Source: Streptomyces showdoensis (GTDB lineage: Bacteria > Actinomycetota > Actinomycetes > Streptomycetales > Streptomycetaceae). Taken from it: DNA of 64,000 nt. Below, piece after piece: positions 37,831 to 46,402 of this stretch. Both the position numbers and the translations under genes were made by a program. Under the pieces are notes generated by a model. The model saw nothing but the letters and a program-made list of their open reading frames with translations. It ran no database searches and had not been told where the DNA came from. Each line of letters begins with the position of its first letter. The stretch's first letter is position 1. The stretch covers positions 248,001 through 312,000 of the forward strand of contig NZ_BAAAXG010000026.1 in assembly GCF_039535475.1 (NCBI RefSeq). The letters run 5' to 3'.

Positions 37831-39404
37831 GCCGCGGCCTCCTCCAGGTCGAGCCGGCGCAGCAGGGTGCGCATCATCTCGTCGTCGATGCGGCGGGCGT
37901 CGCGCAGCTGTACGAACACCTCGCGCTCGGCGTCGATCATCTCGCGGGCCAGTCGGCGGTAGGTGTCGTCGGCGGTCTCGCCGGTGAGCTCGTTGACGGC
38001 GCCGAGCCGCTCCCAGACGGCGTTGCGGCGCCGTTCCAGGACGGTGCGGAGCCGGTCGGCGAGGGGCGGCGGAAGGGTGTTGGCCGGATCGGCGAGGAGC
38101 GCGTCGAGCCGCTCCTCCGCGGCCTGCGAGGCCTCGCTCTGGGCCTGCGCCTCGGCGAGGGTCTCCTGGTAGCGGTCGCGTCCGGGCAGCTTCAGGACGC
38201 GGATGAGCGGCGGCAGGGTGAGGCCCTGGACGACGAGGGTGCCGATCACGGTGGTGAAGGTGAGGAAGAGGACCAGGTTGCGGGCCGGGAACTCGACCCC
38301 GTCGGTGACGACCGGGATGGAGAAGGCGATGGCGAGCGAGACGACCCCGCGCATGCCGGCCCAGCCGACGACCAGCGGCGCCCGCCAGTCCACCTCGGGT
38401 TCCCGTTCCCGGATGCGCGCGGACGTCCAGCGGGGCAGGAAGGTCGCGGGGTAGACCCAGACGAAGCGGACGACGACCACGGCCACGAAGACGCCGGCCG
38501 CGTACCAGGCCGCCTCCCCGATGCCGTACGGGCCGAGGCCCTGGACGACGTACGGCAGCTGGAGGCCGATCAGCGCGAAGACGGCGGACTCCAGGACGAA
38601 GGCGACCATCTTCCAGACCGCCTCCTCCTGGAGCCGGGTGGCGAAGTCGACCTTCCAGTTCTTGTGCCCGAGGAAGAGGCCGACCACGACGACGGCGAGC
38701 ACCCCGGAGGCCCCGACCTCCTCGGCGGCGGCGTAGGCGATGAAGGGGATCAGCAGCGAGAGGGTGTTCTGCAGCAGGGCCTCGCGCAGGTGGGTGCGGA
38801 GCCAGTGGATGGGGACCATCAGGATCAGTCCGACGCCGATGCCGCCGACCGCGGCGAGCATGAACTCGCCGAAGCCGCCCGCCCAGCTGATGCCCTCCCC
38901 CACGGCCGCGGCGAGCGCGACCTTGTACGCGGTGATGGCGGTGGCGTCGTTCACCAGGGACTCGCCCTGGAGGATCGTGGTGATCCGGTTCGGCAGGCCG
39001 AGCCTGCGGGCGATGGCGGTGGCGGCGACGGCGTCCGGCGGGGCGACGACCGCGCCGAGGACGAGCGCCGCGGTCAGCGGCAGGTCGGGCACGAGGACGT
39101 ACGCGAGCCAGCCGACCGCGACCGTCGCGAAGAGCACGTAGCCGACGGAGAGCAGGGCGACCGGCCGGATGTTGGCCCTCAGGTCGAGGTACGAGGACTC
39201 GACGGCGGCCGTGTAGAGCAGCGGCGGCAGGATCAGCGGCAGCACGATGTGCGGGTCGAGGGTGTAGTCCGGCACCCCGGGCAGATAGGACGCGACGAGG
39301 CCGACGGCGACGAGGAGCAGCGGTGCGGGCACCGGGGTGCGCCGGGCGAACCCCGCCACCGCGGCGCTCGCCGCGACCAGTGCCACCAGCTGCAGTGCGT
39401 CCAT
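37809..39404 (-). CDS. CPA1-type Na+/H+ antiporter
   Basis: This 531-residue protein has about 12 membrane segments in its first 400 residues. The hallmark ion-binding region reads LVLGAVVAPPDAVAATAIAR, and ILQGESLVNDATAITAYKVA carries the conserved E-S-L-x-N-D. GWAGMRGVVSLAIAFSIPVV gives the G-x-R-G-x-x-S helix. A cytoplasmic C-terminal tail of about 120 residues is charged. It exchanges sodium or potassium for protons. ATG 39404 opens the gene. Its 3' end converges with the PLP enzyme. Confidence 0.9.
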   Translation of the reverse strand: MDALQLVALVAASAAVAGFARRTPVPAPLLLVAVGLVASYLPGVPDYTLDPHIVLPLILPPLLYTAAVESSYLDLRANIRPVALLSVGYVLFATVAVGWLAYVLVPDLPLTAALVLGAVVAPPDAVAATAIARRLGLPNRITTILQGESLVNDATAITAYKVALAAAVGEGISWAGGFGEFMLAAVGGIGVGLILMVPIHWLRTHLREALLQNTLSLLIPFIAYAAAEEVGASGVLAVVVVGLFLGHKNWKVDFATRLQEEAVWKMVAFVLESAVFALIGLQLPYVVQGLGPYGIGEAAWYAAGVFVAVVVVRFVWVYPATFLPRWTSARIREREPEVDWRAPLVVGWAGMRGVVSLAIAFSIPVVTDGVEFPARNLVLFLTFTTVIGTLVVQGLTLPPLIRVLKLPGRDRYQETLAEAQAQSEASQAAEERLDALLADPANTLPPPLADRLRTVLERRRNAVWERLGAVNELTGETADDTYRRLAREMIDAEREVFVQLRDARRIDDEMMRTLLRRLDLEEAAAYREESA

Positions 39405-39473
39405 GCCAGGTCCCGTCCGTGCGCTTGCGTCACTCCCGCTGTGTCACTCCCGCCACAACGTAACCTGGCCATC

Positions 39474-39734
39474 ATGAGCGAGTGCCCGCACGTTGCCGAA
39501 ATGCCGCGCCCCGAACCGGCGCCGCTGCACGCCACCTGTCCGGAGTGCCTGGCCGACGGCACCCATCCCGTCCAGCTGCGGCTCTGCCTCAGCTGCGGGC
39601 ACGTGGGCTGCTGCGACTCCTCGCTGGGGCGGCACGCGACGGCGCACTTCACCGCGACCGGACACCCGGTGATGCGGACCTTCGAGCCGAACGAGCGCTG
39701 GCGCTGGTGCTTCGTGGACGGTTCGATCGTCTGA
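39474..39734 (+). CDS. UBP-type zinc-finger protein
   Basis: This 86-residue protein has ATCPECLADGTHPVQLRLCL, SCGHVGCCDSSLGRHATAHF and GHPVMRTFEPNERWRWCFVD. The C..C...C..C.H.GCCD....HA..H pattern is that of UBP zinc fingers, seen in small actinobacterial proteins of unknown role. It starts at ATG 39474, 69 bases from the divergent antiporter start. It probably binds a protein C-terminus. Confidence 0.82.
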   Translation: MSECPHVAEMPRPEPAPLHATCPECLADGTHPVQLRLCLSCGHVGCCDSSLGRHATAHFTATGHPVMRTFEPNERWRWCFVDGSIV

Positions 39735-39925
39735 CGGCTGGGTACGTCACCCCTCCGCGGGTTCTCCGCGGCCGCCGGGCGGGGGCCGGTACTCCGGGCC
39801 CCCGGCGACACGGCGGGACGGATCGCGATAGCGTCTCGGCGGACTGCGCAACCCACTGCGTACCGCCTGGTTCGGGGGGTTCTTCCCCGGACCCCGAAAG
39901 AGCTTGTGCCACCTTGGAGGTGAGG
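39735..39925. promoter_or_regulatory. Promoter region of the prsH-sigH operon
   Basis: 191 bases without a gene lie before the anti-sigma gene. GGTTCTTCC, GTTCGG and TTGGAGG elements are seen near the end; sigH operons are known to have several promoters in S. coelicolor. Exact starts cannot be read. Confidence 0.35.
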
Positions 39926-40339
39926 GTGTCCCAGATCGCAGGCGAGCCCGGGACCCAGGACTTCGTGGAAGTCCGGCTGCCCGCTGCGGGTGCCTACCTG
40001 TCCGTGCTGCGTACGGCCACGGCCGGTCTCGCGGCGCGTTTGGACTTCACCCTCGACGAGATCGAGGACCTGCGCATCGCCGTCGACGAGGCGTGCGCGA
40101 TCCTGCTCCAGCAGGCCGTGCCGGGATCGGTGCTCAGCTGTGTCTTCCGGCTGGTCGACGACTCCCTCGACGTCACGGTCTCGGCCCCGACGACGGACGG
40201 CCGGGCCCCGGAGCGGGACACCTTCGCCTGGACGGTGCTCTCGGCACTGGCCGGCAAGGTGGAGTCGTCCGTGGCGGAGGACCGTACGGTCTCCATCAGC
40301 CTGTACAAACAGCGCGGCGCGGGGCCAGGCCCGGCGTGA
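39926..40339 (+). CDS. prsH: Anti-sigma factor of sigma-H (PrsH/UshX/RshA type)
   Basis: This 137-residue protein starts at GTG 39926 after TTGGAGGTGAGG. It has the HATPase fold of RsbW/SpoIIAB-like anti-sigma proteins: DFVEVRLPAAGAYLSVLRTA, DFTLDEIEDLRIAVDEACAI (N-box-like region) and a final WTVLSALAGKVESSVAEDRT. Its gene overlaps sigH by four bases (GTGA), the order of the S. coelicolor prsH-sigH operon. It binds sigma-H in unstressed cells. Confidence 0.88.
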   Translation: MSQIAGEPGTQDFVEVRLPAAGAYLSVLRTATAGLAARLDFTLDEIEDLRIAVDEACAILLQQAVPGSVLSCVFRLVDDSLDVTVSAPTTDGRAPERDTFAWTVLSALAGKVESSVAEDRTVSISLYKQRGAGPGPA

Positions 40340-41421
40340 GGCGCGGGGACGCGACGGCCGGCATCCCTGAGCAGCAGGCACGGCCGCATCCGGATGCCGA
40401 GGCCGGGTCGGTCTCGGTCGAGACTGGAGTCGAGGTCGCTACGGATCACGCGGAGCAGGCGGACCAGATGAGCGAGCAGGACCAGCACAACGAGGCTCCG
40501 GGCATCCCGGAGGCTGCCGGGGGCCAGGAGGCTCCCGGGCCGCAGGCGACGTCCGCGCCCGCCGGGGCCGCGGAGCCTTCGGAGGGTGCGGAGGCTTCCG
40601 CGGCCTCCGACGCCCAGGAGGGCGCCGGGGCCTCCGACGTCCCGGAGCCCCCGGCGACCCCCGATCCGCACGACCGCAGCGGGGCCCGGGCGCTCTTCAT
40701 CGAGCTGCGCGCCCTGCCGGAGGGCTCCGCGGAGAAGGCCGCGCTGCGCGACCGGCTGGTGCGGATGCACCTGCCGCTGGTGGAGCACCTGGCCCGCCGC
40801 TTCCGCAACCGCGGCGAGCCGCTGGACGACCTGACCCAGGTCGCGACGATCGGCCTGATCAAGTCGGTGGACCGGTTCGACCCGGACCGGGGCGTGGAGT
40901 TCTCCACGTACGCGACGCCCACGGTGGTCGGCGAGATCAAGCGCCACTTCCGTGACAAGGGCTGGGCGGTACGGGTCCCCCGGCGCCTCCAGGAGCTGCG
41001 GCTCTCCCTGACGACGGCGACCGCGGAGCTCTCGCAGCAGCACGGAAGGTCACCGACCGTGCACGAGCTCGCGGAACGGCTCGGGATCTCGGAGGAGGAG
41101 GTCCTGGAGGGCCTGGAGTCGGCCAACGCCTACTCGACGCTCTCCCTGGACGTGCCGGACACGGACGACGAGTCGCCCGCGGTCGCGGACACGCTGGGCG
41201 CGGAGGACGAGGCGCTGGAGGGGGTCGAGTACCGGGAGTCGCTCAAGCCGCTCCTGGAGGACCTGCCGCCGCGCGAGAAGCGGATCCTGCTGCTGCGCTT
41301 CTTCGGGAACATGACCCAGTCGCAGATCGCGCAGGAGGTCGGCATCTCGCAGATGCACGTCTCCCGGCTGCTCGCCCGGACGCTGGCGCAGCTGCGGGAG
41401 AAGCTGCTGGTCGAGGAGTGA
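40336..41421 (+). CDS. sigH: Stress sigma factor sigma-H (SigB family)
   Basis: This protein is the stress and development sigma factor of the SigB/F group. From GTG 40336 it has 361 residues. An acidic, Ala/Pro-rich N-terminal extension covers about 115 residues; ATG 40468 (SEQDQHNE) is a possible second start, and several start forms of sigma-H are known. Region 2 reads MHLPLVEHLARRFRNRGEPL, DDLTQVATIGLIKSVDRFDP and FSTYATPTVVGEIKRHFRDK. Region 4 is LPPREKRILLLRFFGNMTQS, QIAQEVGISQMHVSRLLART. PrsH is encoded directly upstream. Confidence 0.9.
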   Translation: MRRGDATAGIPEQQARPHPDAEAGSVSVETGVEVATDHAEQADQMSEQDQHNEAPGIPEAAGGQEAPGPQATSAPAGAAEPSEGAEASAASDAQEGAGASDVPEPPATPDPHDRSGARALFIELRALPEGSAEKAALRDRLVRMHLPLVEHLARRFRNRGEPLDDLTQVATIGLIKSVDRFDPDRGVEFSTYATPTVVGEIKRHFRDKGWAVRVPRRLQELRLSLTTATAELSQQHGRSPTVHELAERLGISEEEVLEGLESANAYSTLSLDVPDTDDESPAVADTLGAEDEALEGVEYRESLKPLLEDLPPREKRILLLRFFGNMTQSQIAQEVGISQMHVSRLLARTLAQLREKLLVEE

Positions 41422-41423
41422 CC

Positions 41424-41570
41424 CCGTGACGCCGTGACGCCGTGACTCCGTGACCGCCTGTCCGGTGCCCCCCGGGTGCGGTGACCCCCGGTCCGGTGCC
41501 CCCCGGTGCGGTGACCGGCCAGGGCCCGGACCTACCGGGACCTACCCGGACCTACCGGGCCGGGTCCTGG
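41424..41570. repeat. Three adjoining tandem-repeat groups downstream of sigH
   Basis: CGTGACGC-like octamers occur four times (about 41424-41453), a 30-base GGTCCGGTGCCCCCC unit twice (about 41460-41518), and GGACCTACC(C/G)GG three times (about 41527-41560). The last overlaps the end of the leftward membrane protein gene. Repeats like these can arise by slippage and may act as terminators or be neutral. Confidence 0.6.
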
Positions 41571-42016
41571 CCGGGGCGCCGGATGCCGAGTGCCTCGGTC
41601 GTGGACGGGCTCACCAGCAGGACGAGCCCGGTCACGGCGAGCACGGCGAGCGCGATGCCGGCCGGGATCATGACGCTGTTCGCCTGGAGCAGCTGCCAGG
41701 CGACCGGCAGCGCGAGGACCTGGGTGATGACCGCGGGGCCCCGGGCCCAGGAGCGGCGCAGCCACAGACCGCGGGCGGCGGCGAGCGGGATGAGGCCGAG
41801 GGCGACCAGGGTCGCCGCGCCCATGACGGCCGAGACGAGGTCGTCGGGTCCGTCGGCCAGGACGCTCACCAGCATGTAGAGGCCGCCGGCCACGAGGGCG
41901 AGGCCCTCGACGCCGGCCACCGCGGCGGCGGCGGTGAGGCGCCCGGGACGCGGGCTCCGCTCCGTACCGCTCATGTCTGCACTCTCGGGGCTCTCGGGGC
42001 TCTCGGCACTGCTCAT
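41552..42016 (-). CDS. Small integral membrane protein
   Basis: This 154-residue protein has four membrane segments: AAAAVAGVEGLALVAGGLYM, LVSAVMGAATLVALGLIPLA, PAVITQVLALPVAWQLL and SVMIPAGIALAVLAVTGLVL. The N-terminus is polar (SSAESPESPESADMSGTERS); ATG at codon 15 is an alternative start. It lies between sigH and the lipid-kinase-like gene, as in other streptomycetes. Function is unknown. Confidence 0.75.
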   Translation of the reverse strand: MSSAESPESPESADMSGTERSPRPGRLTAAAAVAGVEGLALVAGGLYMLVSVLADGPDDLVSAVMGAATLVALGLIPLAAARGLWLRRSWARGPAVITQVLALPVAWQLLQANSVMIPAGIALAVLAVTGLVLLVSPSTTEALGIRRPGQDPAR

Positions 42017-42102
42017 GCAGGCAGGGTAGCCGGGGCCCGGGGGAAGCGGCGGGCACGGGCCGGGCTGGGCCCGGGTACCGCCGGGTAGGTACCCTGGCGA
42101 CC

Positions 42103-43071
42103 ATGCGCGCGCTTCTCGTGGTCAACCCGGCAGCCACCACCACCAGTGCCCGCACACGGGACGTGCTGATCCACGCGCTGGCCAGCGAGATGAAGCTGGA
42201 GGCGATCACGACCGAGTACCGCGGCCACGCCCGTGACCTGGGGCGCAGGGCCGCCGACTCGGACGACATCGACCTGGTGGTGGCGCTCGGCGGCGACGGC
42301 ACGGTCAACGAGGTGGTCAACGGGCTGCTGCACGCGGGGCCCGATCCGGACCGGCTCCCGGGGCTCGCGGTGGTGCCGGGCGGCTCGACCAATGTGTTCG
42401 CCCGGGCGCTCGGACTGCCGAACGACGCCGTGGAGGCGACCGGGGCGCTGCTCGACGCGCTGCGTGAGCGGCGGGCACGGACGGTGAGCCTGGGGCTCGC
42501 GTCCGGTACGCCGGGCACGGACGACGAGGCGGTGCCCGAACGCTGGTTCACGTTCTGTGCCGGCTTCGGTTTCGACGCGAGCGTGATCGGCCGGGTCGAA
42601 CAGCAGCGGGAGCGCGGCAAGCGTTCGACGCACGCGCTCTATCTGCGTCAGGTGGTGCGCCAGTTCCTGGGCGAGCAGAACCGGCGGCACGGGACGATCA
42701 CGCTGGAGCGGCCGGGTGAGGATCCTGTGGAGGATCTCGTCCTCTCCATAATCTGCAACACCTCTCCCTGGACCTACCTGGGGAATCGTCCGGTGTACGC
42801 GTCGCCCGAGGCGTCCTTCGAAACCGCCCTCGACGTGCTCGGACTGAGCCGCCTCTCGGCTCCCTCGGTGGCCCGGTACGCCACTCAGCTGCTCACTTCG
42901 ACCCCCGAGCGGGGGCCGCACGGCAAGCATGCGTTGACCCTGCACGATCTGACCGACTTCACCTTGCATTCGAAGGTGCCCCTGCCGCTCCAGATGGACG
43001 GAGACCACCTGGGGCTGCGTACGAGCGTGACGTTCACAGGCGTTCGCCGTGCACTGCGTGTGATTGTGTGA
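42103..43071 (+). CDS. Diacylglycerol-kinase-like lipid kinase
   Basis: This 322-residue protein begins RALLVVNPAATTTSARTRDV and carries the nucleotide-binding loop VVALGGDGTVNEVVNGLL, then LAVVPGGSTNVFARALGLPN, CAGFGFDASVIGRVEQQRER and the C-terminal VPLPLQMDGDHLG. These are the DAGK_cat signatures of bacterial diacylglycerol or sphingoid-base kinases. The lipid substrate is unknown. It is usually found next to wblE, as here. ATG 42103 starts the gene. Confidence 0.88.
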   Translation: MRALLVVNPAATTTSARTRDVLIHALASEMKLEAITTEYRGHARDLGRRAADSDDIDLVVALGGDGTVNEVVNGLLHAGPDPDRLPGLAVVPGGSTNVFARALGLPNDAVEATGALLDALRERRARTVSLGLASGTPGTDDEAVPERWFTFCAGFGFDASVIGRVEQQRERGKRSTHALYLRQVVRQFLGEQNRRHGTITLERPGEDPVEDLVLSIICNTSPWTYLGNRPVYASPEASFETALDVLGLSRLSAPSVARYATQLLTSTPERGPHGKHALTLHDLTDFTLHSKVPLPLQMDGDHLGLRTSVTFTGVRRALRVIV

Positions 43072-43389
43072 CCGGAAGGGTCGAAAGTCCTTCTACTCGA
43101 ACGTTTAGGCTGCCATCCACCCCCTAGAAGTACGGCTGTGACGGAGCCGACACCGAGGAATCAAAAAAAACTTTCCAGAAGGGGTTGTATCCGCTGCCGA
43201 GGTTTGCGAGTCTCTTCTTGGCGATCGGGACGGCCCGCAACACCGGCCTCCACTGAGAGCCAGAACCCCTCCTCAAACTCTGGACCACGCCAGTTCACCT
43301 GGCAGTCGGCCCTTCCCTTGCGGGGGGATTCGTGAAAGCGTTCACATTCACAAGCAACTTGCACGTAATAACCAAGAGAGGTAGCAGCC
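43072..43389 (+). promoter_or_regulatory. 318-base leader/promoter region of wblE
   Basis: No credible gene lies here. An A8 tract sits at 43164-43171, and GTGAA-agcg-TTCAC (43332-43345) is a short inverted repeat close to the gene. AAGAGAGG (43374-43381) provides the ribosome-binding site. TCGAACGTTTAGG near 43100 may belong to a promoter. wblE is known for long upstream regions. Confidence 0.45.
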
Positions 43390-43647
43390 ATGGACTGGCG
43401 TCACAACGCCGTTTGTCGTGAGGAAGACCCCGAGCTGTTCTTCCCCATCGGCAACACCGGTCCTGCGCTGCTGCAGATCGAGGAAGCCAAGGCCGTCTGC
43501 CGCCGCTGCCCCGTCATGGAGCAGTGCCTGCAGTGGGCGCTCGAGTCCGGCCAGGACTCCGGCGTCTGGGGTGGCCTCAGCGAGGACGAGCGCCGCGCGA
43601 TGAAGCGCCGCGCCGCCCGCAACCGGGCGCGCAACGCCAGCGCCTGA
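43390..43647 (+). CDS. wblE: WhiB-family iron-sulfur regulator WblE
   Basis: This 85-residue Wbl protein has four conserved cysteines: C9, C37, C40 and C46 (AKAVCRRCPVMEQC), which bind a [4Fe-4S] cluster. SGVWGGLSEDERRAM is the beta-turn G[V/I]WGG motif, and a basic C-terminus (KRRAARNRARNASA) contacts DNA. The start DWRHNAVCREEDPELFFP is typical for WblE/WhiB1. These proteins bind the principal sigma factor. Two strong terminator hairpins follow. Confidence 0.95.
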   Translation: MDWRHNAVCREEDPELFFPIGNTGPALLQIEEAKAVCRRCPVMEQCLQWALESGQDSGVWGGLSEDERRAMKRRAARNRARNASA

Positions 43648-43740
43648 GCCACCTGTGACAGCCTGAGGCACGCGGCGCGTACACCGTGTACGCAATCACC
43701 GCCCCCGAGCCGCAGCGCGCAGCAGTAACCCACAGCATTC

Positions 43741-43774
43741 GAGCCCCGGACCGAGTTCCTTCGGTCCGGGGCTC
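43741..43774. terminator. wblE terminator hairpin
   Basis: GAGCCCCGGACCG (43741-43753) pairs perfectly with CGGTCCGGGGCTC (43762-43774) with an 8-base loop. Confidence 0.75.
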
Positions 43775-43787
43775 GCTGCTGTGCTCC

Positions 43788-43829
43788 GGGAGTTGAGAGC
43801 CGGATCCTGTGATCCGGCTCTCAACTCCC
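43788..43829. terminator. 19-bp perfect hairpin between wblE and the histidine kinase
   Basis: GGGAGTTGAGAGCCGGATC (43788-43806) pairs perfectly with 43811-43829 around a CTGT loop. It lies directly after the first hairpin and 12 bases from the end of the leftward kinase gene, so it probably terminates that transcript. Confidence 0.75.
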
Positions 43830-43841
43830 CGCGTACGGGGC

Positions 43842-45317
43842 TTACTTCTGGGGCTGTACGGGGATGTCGAGCACCACGCGGGTGCCGCGCTCGGAGCCCG
43901 GCTGCATGTCGAAGCTGCCGCCGAGCTCGCCCTCGACCAGGGTCCGCACGATCTGCAGACCGAGGTTGCCGGCCCGCTGCGGGTCGAAGCCCTCGGGCAG
44001 ACCGCGCCCGTCGTCCTTGACCGTGATCAGCAGGCGGGCGTCGGCGCGGGGCTCGCCGCGGACGGCGGTGACCTCGACCGTGCCCTGCTCCCCCGGCGCG
44101 AAGGCGTGTTCCAGGGCGTTCTGCAGGATCTCGGTCAGGACCATGGAGAGCGGGGTGGCGACCTCGGCGTCGAGGATGCCGAAGCGGCCGTTGCGCCGGC
44201 AGGTCACCTTGCCCGGGGAGATCTCGGCGACCATCGCGATCACCCGGTCCGCGATCTCGTCGAACTCGACCCGCTCGTCCAGGTTCTGGGACAGCGTCTC
44301 ATGGACGATGGCGATCGAACCGACGCGCCGCACGGCCTCGTTGAGGGCCTCACGGCCTCCCTCGGAGTCCATCCGGCGGGCCTGGAGGCGCAACAGGGCG
44401 GCCACCGTCTGGAGGTTGTTCTTCACCCGGTGGTGGATCTCCCGGATGGTGGCGTCCTTGGTGATCAACTCGCGCTCGCGGCGGCGCAGTTCGGTGACGT
44501 CCCGGAGCAGCACCAGGGAACCGATGCGGGTGCCCTTGGGCTTGAGCGGGATCGCCCGCAGCTGGATCACCCCGCCGTTGCCCTCGACCTCGAACTCGCG
44601 CGGGGCGTAGCCGCTGGCCATGGTGGCCAGGGCCTCGTCGACCGGACCGCGGGAGGGGGCGAGTTCGGCGGTGATCTGGCCGAGGTGCTGGCCGGTGAGG
44701 TCGGCGGCGAGGCCGAGCCGGTGGTACGCGGAGAGGGCGTTGGGCGAGGCGTACTGGACGACGCCGTCGGCGTCGAGCCGCATCAGTCCGTCGCCGGCTC
44801 GCGGCGAGGAGTCCATGTCGACCTGCTCGCCGGGGAACGGGAAGGTGCCCGCGGCGATCATCTGGGCCAGGTCGGAGGCGGACTGGAGATAGGTGAGCTC
44901 CAGCCGGGACGGGGTCCGGACGGTGAGCAGGTTGGTGTTGCGGGCGATGACGCCGAGGACGCGGCCCTCGCGGCGCACCGGGATCGACTCGACCCGGACC
45001 GGGACCTCCTCGCGCCACTCCGGGTCGCCCTCGCGCACGATCCGGCCCTCGTCGAGGGCGGCGTCCAGGAGCGGGCGGCGGCCGCGCGGGACCAGGTGGC
45101 CGACCATGTCGTCCTGGTAGGAGGTGGGCCCGGTGTTGGGCCGCATCTGGGCGACGGAGACGTACCGGGTGCCGTCCAGGGTGGGGACCCACAGGACGAG
45201 GTCGGCGAAGGAGAGGTCGGAGAGCAGCTGCCACTCCGACACCAGCGTGTGGAGCCAGTCGAGGTCGGACTCGCTCAGAGCGGTGTGCTGGCGGACGAGG
45301 TCGTTCATGGAGGGCAC
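43842..45317 (-). CDS. PdtaS-type sensor histidine kinase
   Basis: This 491-residue cytoplasmic kinase has an N-terminal GAF-like domain (FADLVLWVPTLDGTRYVSVA, MRPNTGPTSYQDDMVGHLV), a PAS domain (GLMRLDADGVVQYASPNALS) and a HisKA_2/HATPase end. The phospho-acceptor box is IREIHHRVKNNLQTVAALLR, and ATP-binding motifs are VLTEILQNALEHAFAPGE and VKDDGRGLPEGFD. It is an orthologue-type of mycobacterial PdtaS, which signals to an ANTAR regulator. No membrane segment is present. ATG 45317 (PSMNDLVRQ); ATG 45308 is an alternative. Confidence 0.88.
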   Translation of the reverse strand: MPSMNDLVRQHTALSESDLDWLHTLVSEWQLLSDLSFADLVLWVPTLDGTRYVSVAQMRPNTGPTSYQDDMVGHLVPRGRRPLLDAALDEGRIVREGDPEWREEVPVRVESIPVRREGRVLGVIARNTNLLTVRTPSRLELTYLQSASDLAQMIAAGTFPFPGEQVDMDSSPRAGDGLMRLDADGVVQYASPNALSAYHRLGLAADLTGQHLGQITAELAPSRGPVDEALATMASGYAPREFEVEGNGGVIQLRAIPLKPKGTRIGSLVLLRDVTELRRRERELITKDATIREIHHRVKNNLQTVAALLRLQARRMDSEGGREALNEAVRRVGSIAIVHETLSQNLDERVEFDEIADRVIAMVAEISPGKVTCRRNGRFGILDAEVATPLSMVLTEILQNALEHAFAPGEQGTVEVTAVRGEPRADARLLITVKDDGRGLPEGFDPQRAGNLGLQIVRTLVEGELGGSFDMQPGSERGTRVVLDIPVQPQK

Positions 45318-45425
45318 GTGTGCGAGCGTACCCGCGGAATTACAGGGCGGTGAACCTGGATCTCCGGGCCTCCGTGTTGGAGGATGGGCCCGGAAGGACC
45401 TGGTTCCTATGGATGGACAGACGAG

Positions 45426-45441
45426 AATGGTCTAGTCCACA
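45426..45441. promoter_or_regulatory. DasR-site-like element
   Basis: AATGGTCTAGTCCACA resembles the DasR consensus ACTGGTCTAGACCACT in 12 of 16 positions and keeps the GGTCTAG core. It lies 108 bases upstream of the histidine kinase start and immediately before a small possible gene. DasR binding is inferred. Confidence 0.5.
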
Positions 45442-45642
45442 ATGCTTCACAAGGAGCCTCCACTCTCCCCGCACAGGAGGGTGGACGAGGTACCCGGCGC
45501 TCTCTGCCCTGACTGCGCCGAGACCTCCCATAACGGCCGAGGGCACCGCACACCCACGGCCGAGCAACTCCGGGCTGCGGTGCCGGACGGGTTGAGGGTC
45601 CCGTCAGGCGCCGCGGCCCGCGGGTGTTTCCGGGGCCCGTGA
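45442..45642 (+). CDS. Possible small Cys-containing protein
   Basis: A 66-residue frame starts at ATG 45442 and ends at 45640-45642. It contains GALCPDCAETSHNGRGHRTP, TAEQLRAAVPDGLRVPSGAA and ARGCFRGP. C-P-D-C plus a regular helical block makes chance coding less likely. The ATG abuts the DasR-like site and has no ribosome-binding site; GTG 45481 follows AGGAGG directly. The start is therefore unsure. No family is recognised. Confidence 0.4.
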   Translation: MLHKEPPLSPHRRVDEVPGALCPDCAETSHNGRGHRTPTAEQLRAAVPDGLRVPSGAAARGCFRGP

Positions 45643-45728
45643 GCCCCTTCCGGCGGGGACGCCTCGCGCGTGTCGCCCTCCCCGTGCGGGTCGCGCCCCG
45701 CACGCGTCGCGCCCCCGCACGCGTCGCG

Positions 45729-46319
45729 CTACGGCCAGGCCAGCATCGCCGTCTCGGCCAGCGCTTCCAGCTCCTCCCGGCTCGCGCCGTCGCGGGCCTG
45801 CTGGGACATGCCCTGGAGGACGGCGCCGCTGAAGCGGGCGAGGGCCCGGGGGTCGGCGTCCGCGGGGAGCTCGCCGCTCTCCACGTCCCGGCGGATCCGC
45901 GCCTCGAACGCCGCGACGTTGGCCGTGCGCCGCTCGCGCAGGGCCTCCTCGACCTCGGGGGTCGAGCAGTTGACCGCGGCGGAGATCATCAGGCAGCCCC
46001 GCGGGTGGGCCGGGTCCGTGTACTCCCCCGCCGCCTCCCTGAGCATCCGGCCGATCGCGGCGCGCGCGGTCGGCTCCTCCGCGAAGGCGCGGCCGCCGAA
46101 GGCCCCGTACGAGCGCGCGTACTCCTCGACGACCTCCTCGAAGAGGGTCTTCTTGTCCCCGAAGGCCGCGTAGAGGCTGGGGGCGCTGATGCCCATCGCC
46201 CGGGTGAGGTCGGAGACGGAGGTCGTCTCGTACCCGTGCTCCCAGAAGGCCATCGTGGCCTGCTCCAGCGCCGTCGGGCGGTCGAAGGAACGGGGCCGGC
46301 CGCGCTGTTTCGAGGTCAT
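45729..46319 (-). CDS. TetR-family regulator of the divergent dehydrogenase
   Basis: This 196-residue regulator starts at ATG 46319 (TSKQRGRPRSFDRPTALEQA). The DNA-binding part is MAFWEHGYETTSVSDLTRAM, GISAPSLYAAFGDKKTLFEE. The C-terminal domain (GCLMISAAVNCSTPEVEEAL) belongs to the TetR_C-type in which a Cys often senses electrophiles. It diverges from an SDR gene with two palindromic sites between. An upstream in-frame Met would overlap those operators and is rejected. Confidence 0.88.
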   Translation of the reverse strand: MTSKQRGRPRSFDRPTALEQATMAFWEHGYETTSVSDLTRAMGISAPSLYAAFGDKKTLFEEVVEEYARSYGAFGGRAFAEEPTARAAIGRMLREAAGEYTDPAHPRGCLMISAAVNCSTPEVEEALRERRTANVAAFEARIRRDVESGELPADADPRALARFSGAVLQGMSQQARDGASREELEALAETAMLAWP

Positions 46320-46332
46320 GGCGTTAATTCTA

Positions 46333-46380
46333 TAGCGGACGCTACGGAAGGTGGTACGGTTCTTTTCGTAACGACCGCTA
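46333..46380. promoter_or_regulatory. Two palindromic TetR operator candidates
   Basis: TAGCG-GA-CGCTA (46333-46344) and TAACG-AC-CGCTA (46369-46380) are related short palindromes in the 83-base divergent region. They probably bind the TetR protein and control both genes. Confidence 0.6.
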
Positions 46381-46402
46381 CACAAGTGAGGGGGGCGTCG
46401 TC

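Noticed and set aside
37056..39734. 892-codon rightward frame
   Set aside because: Only the end from 39474 is real (UBP zinc finger). The rest is a shadow of the PLP enzyme and the leftward antiporter.
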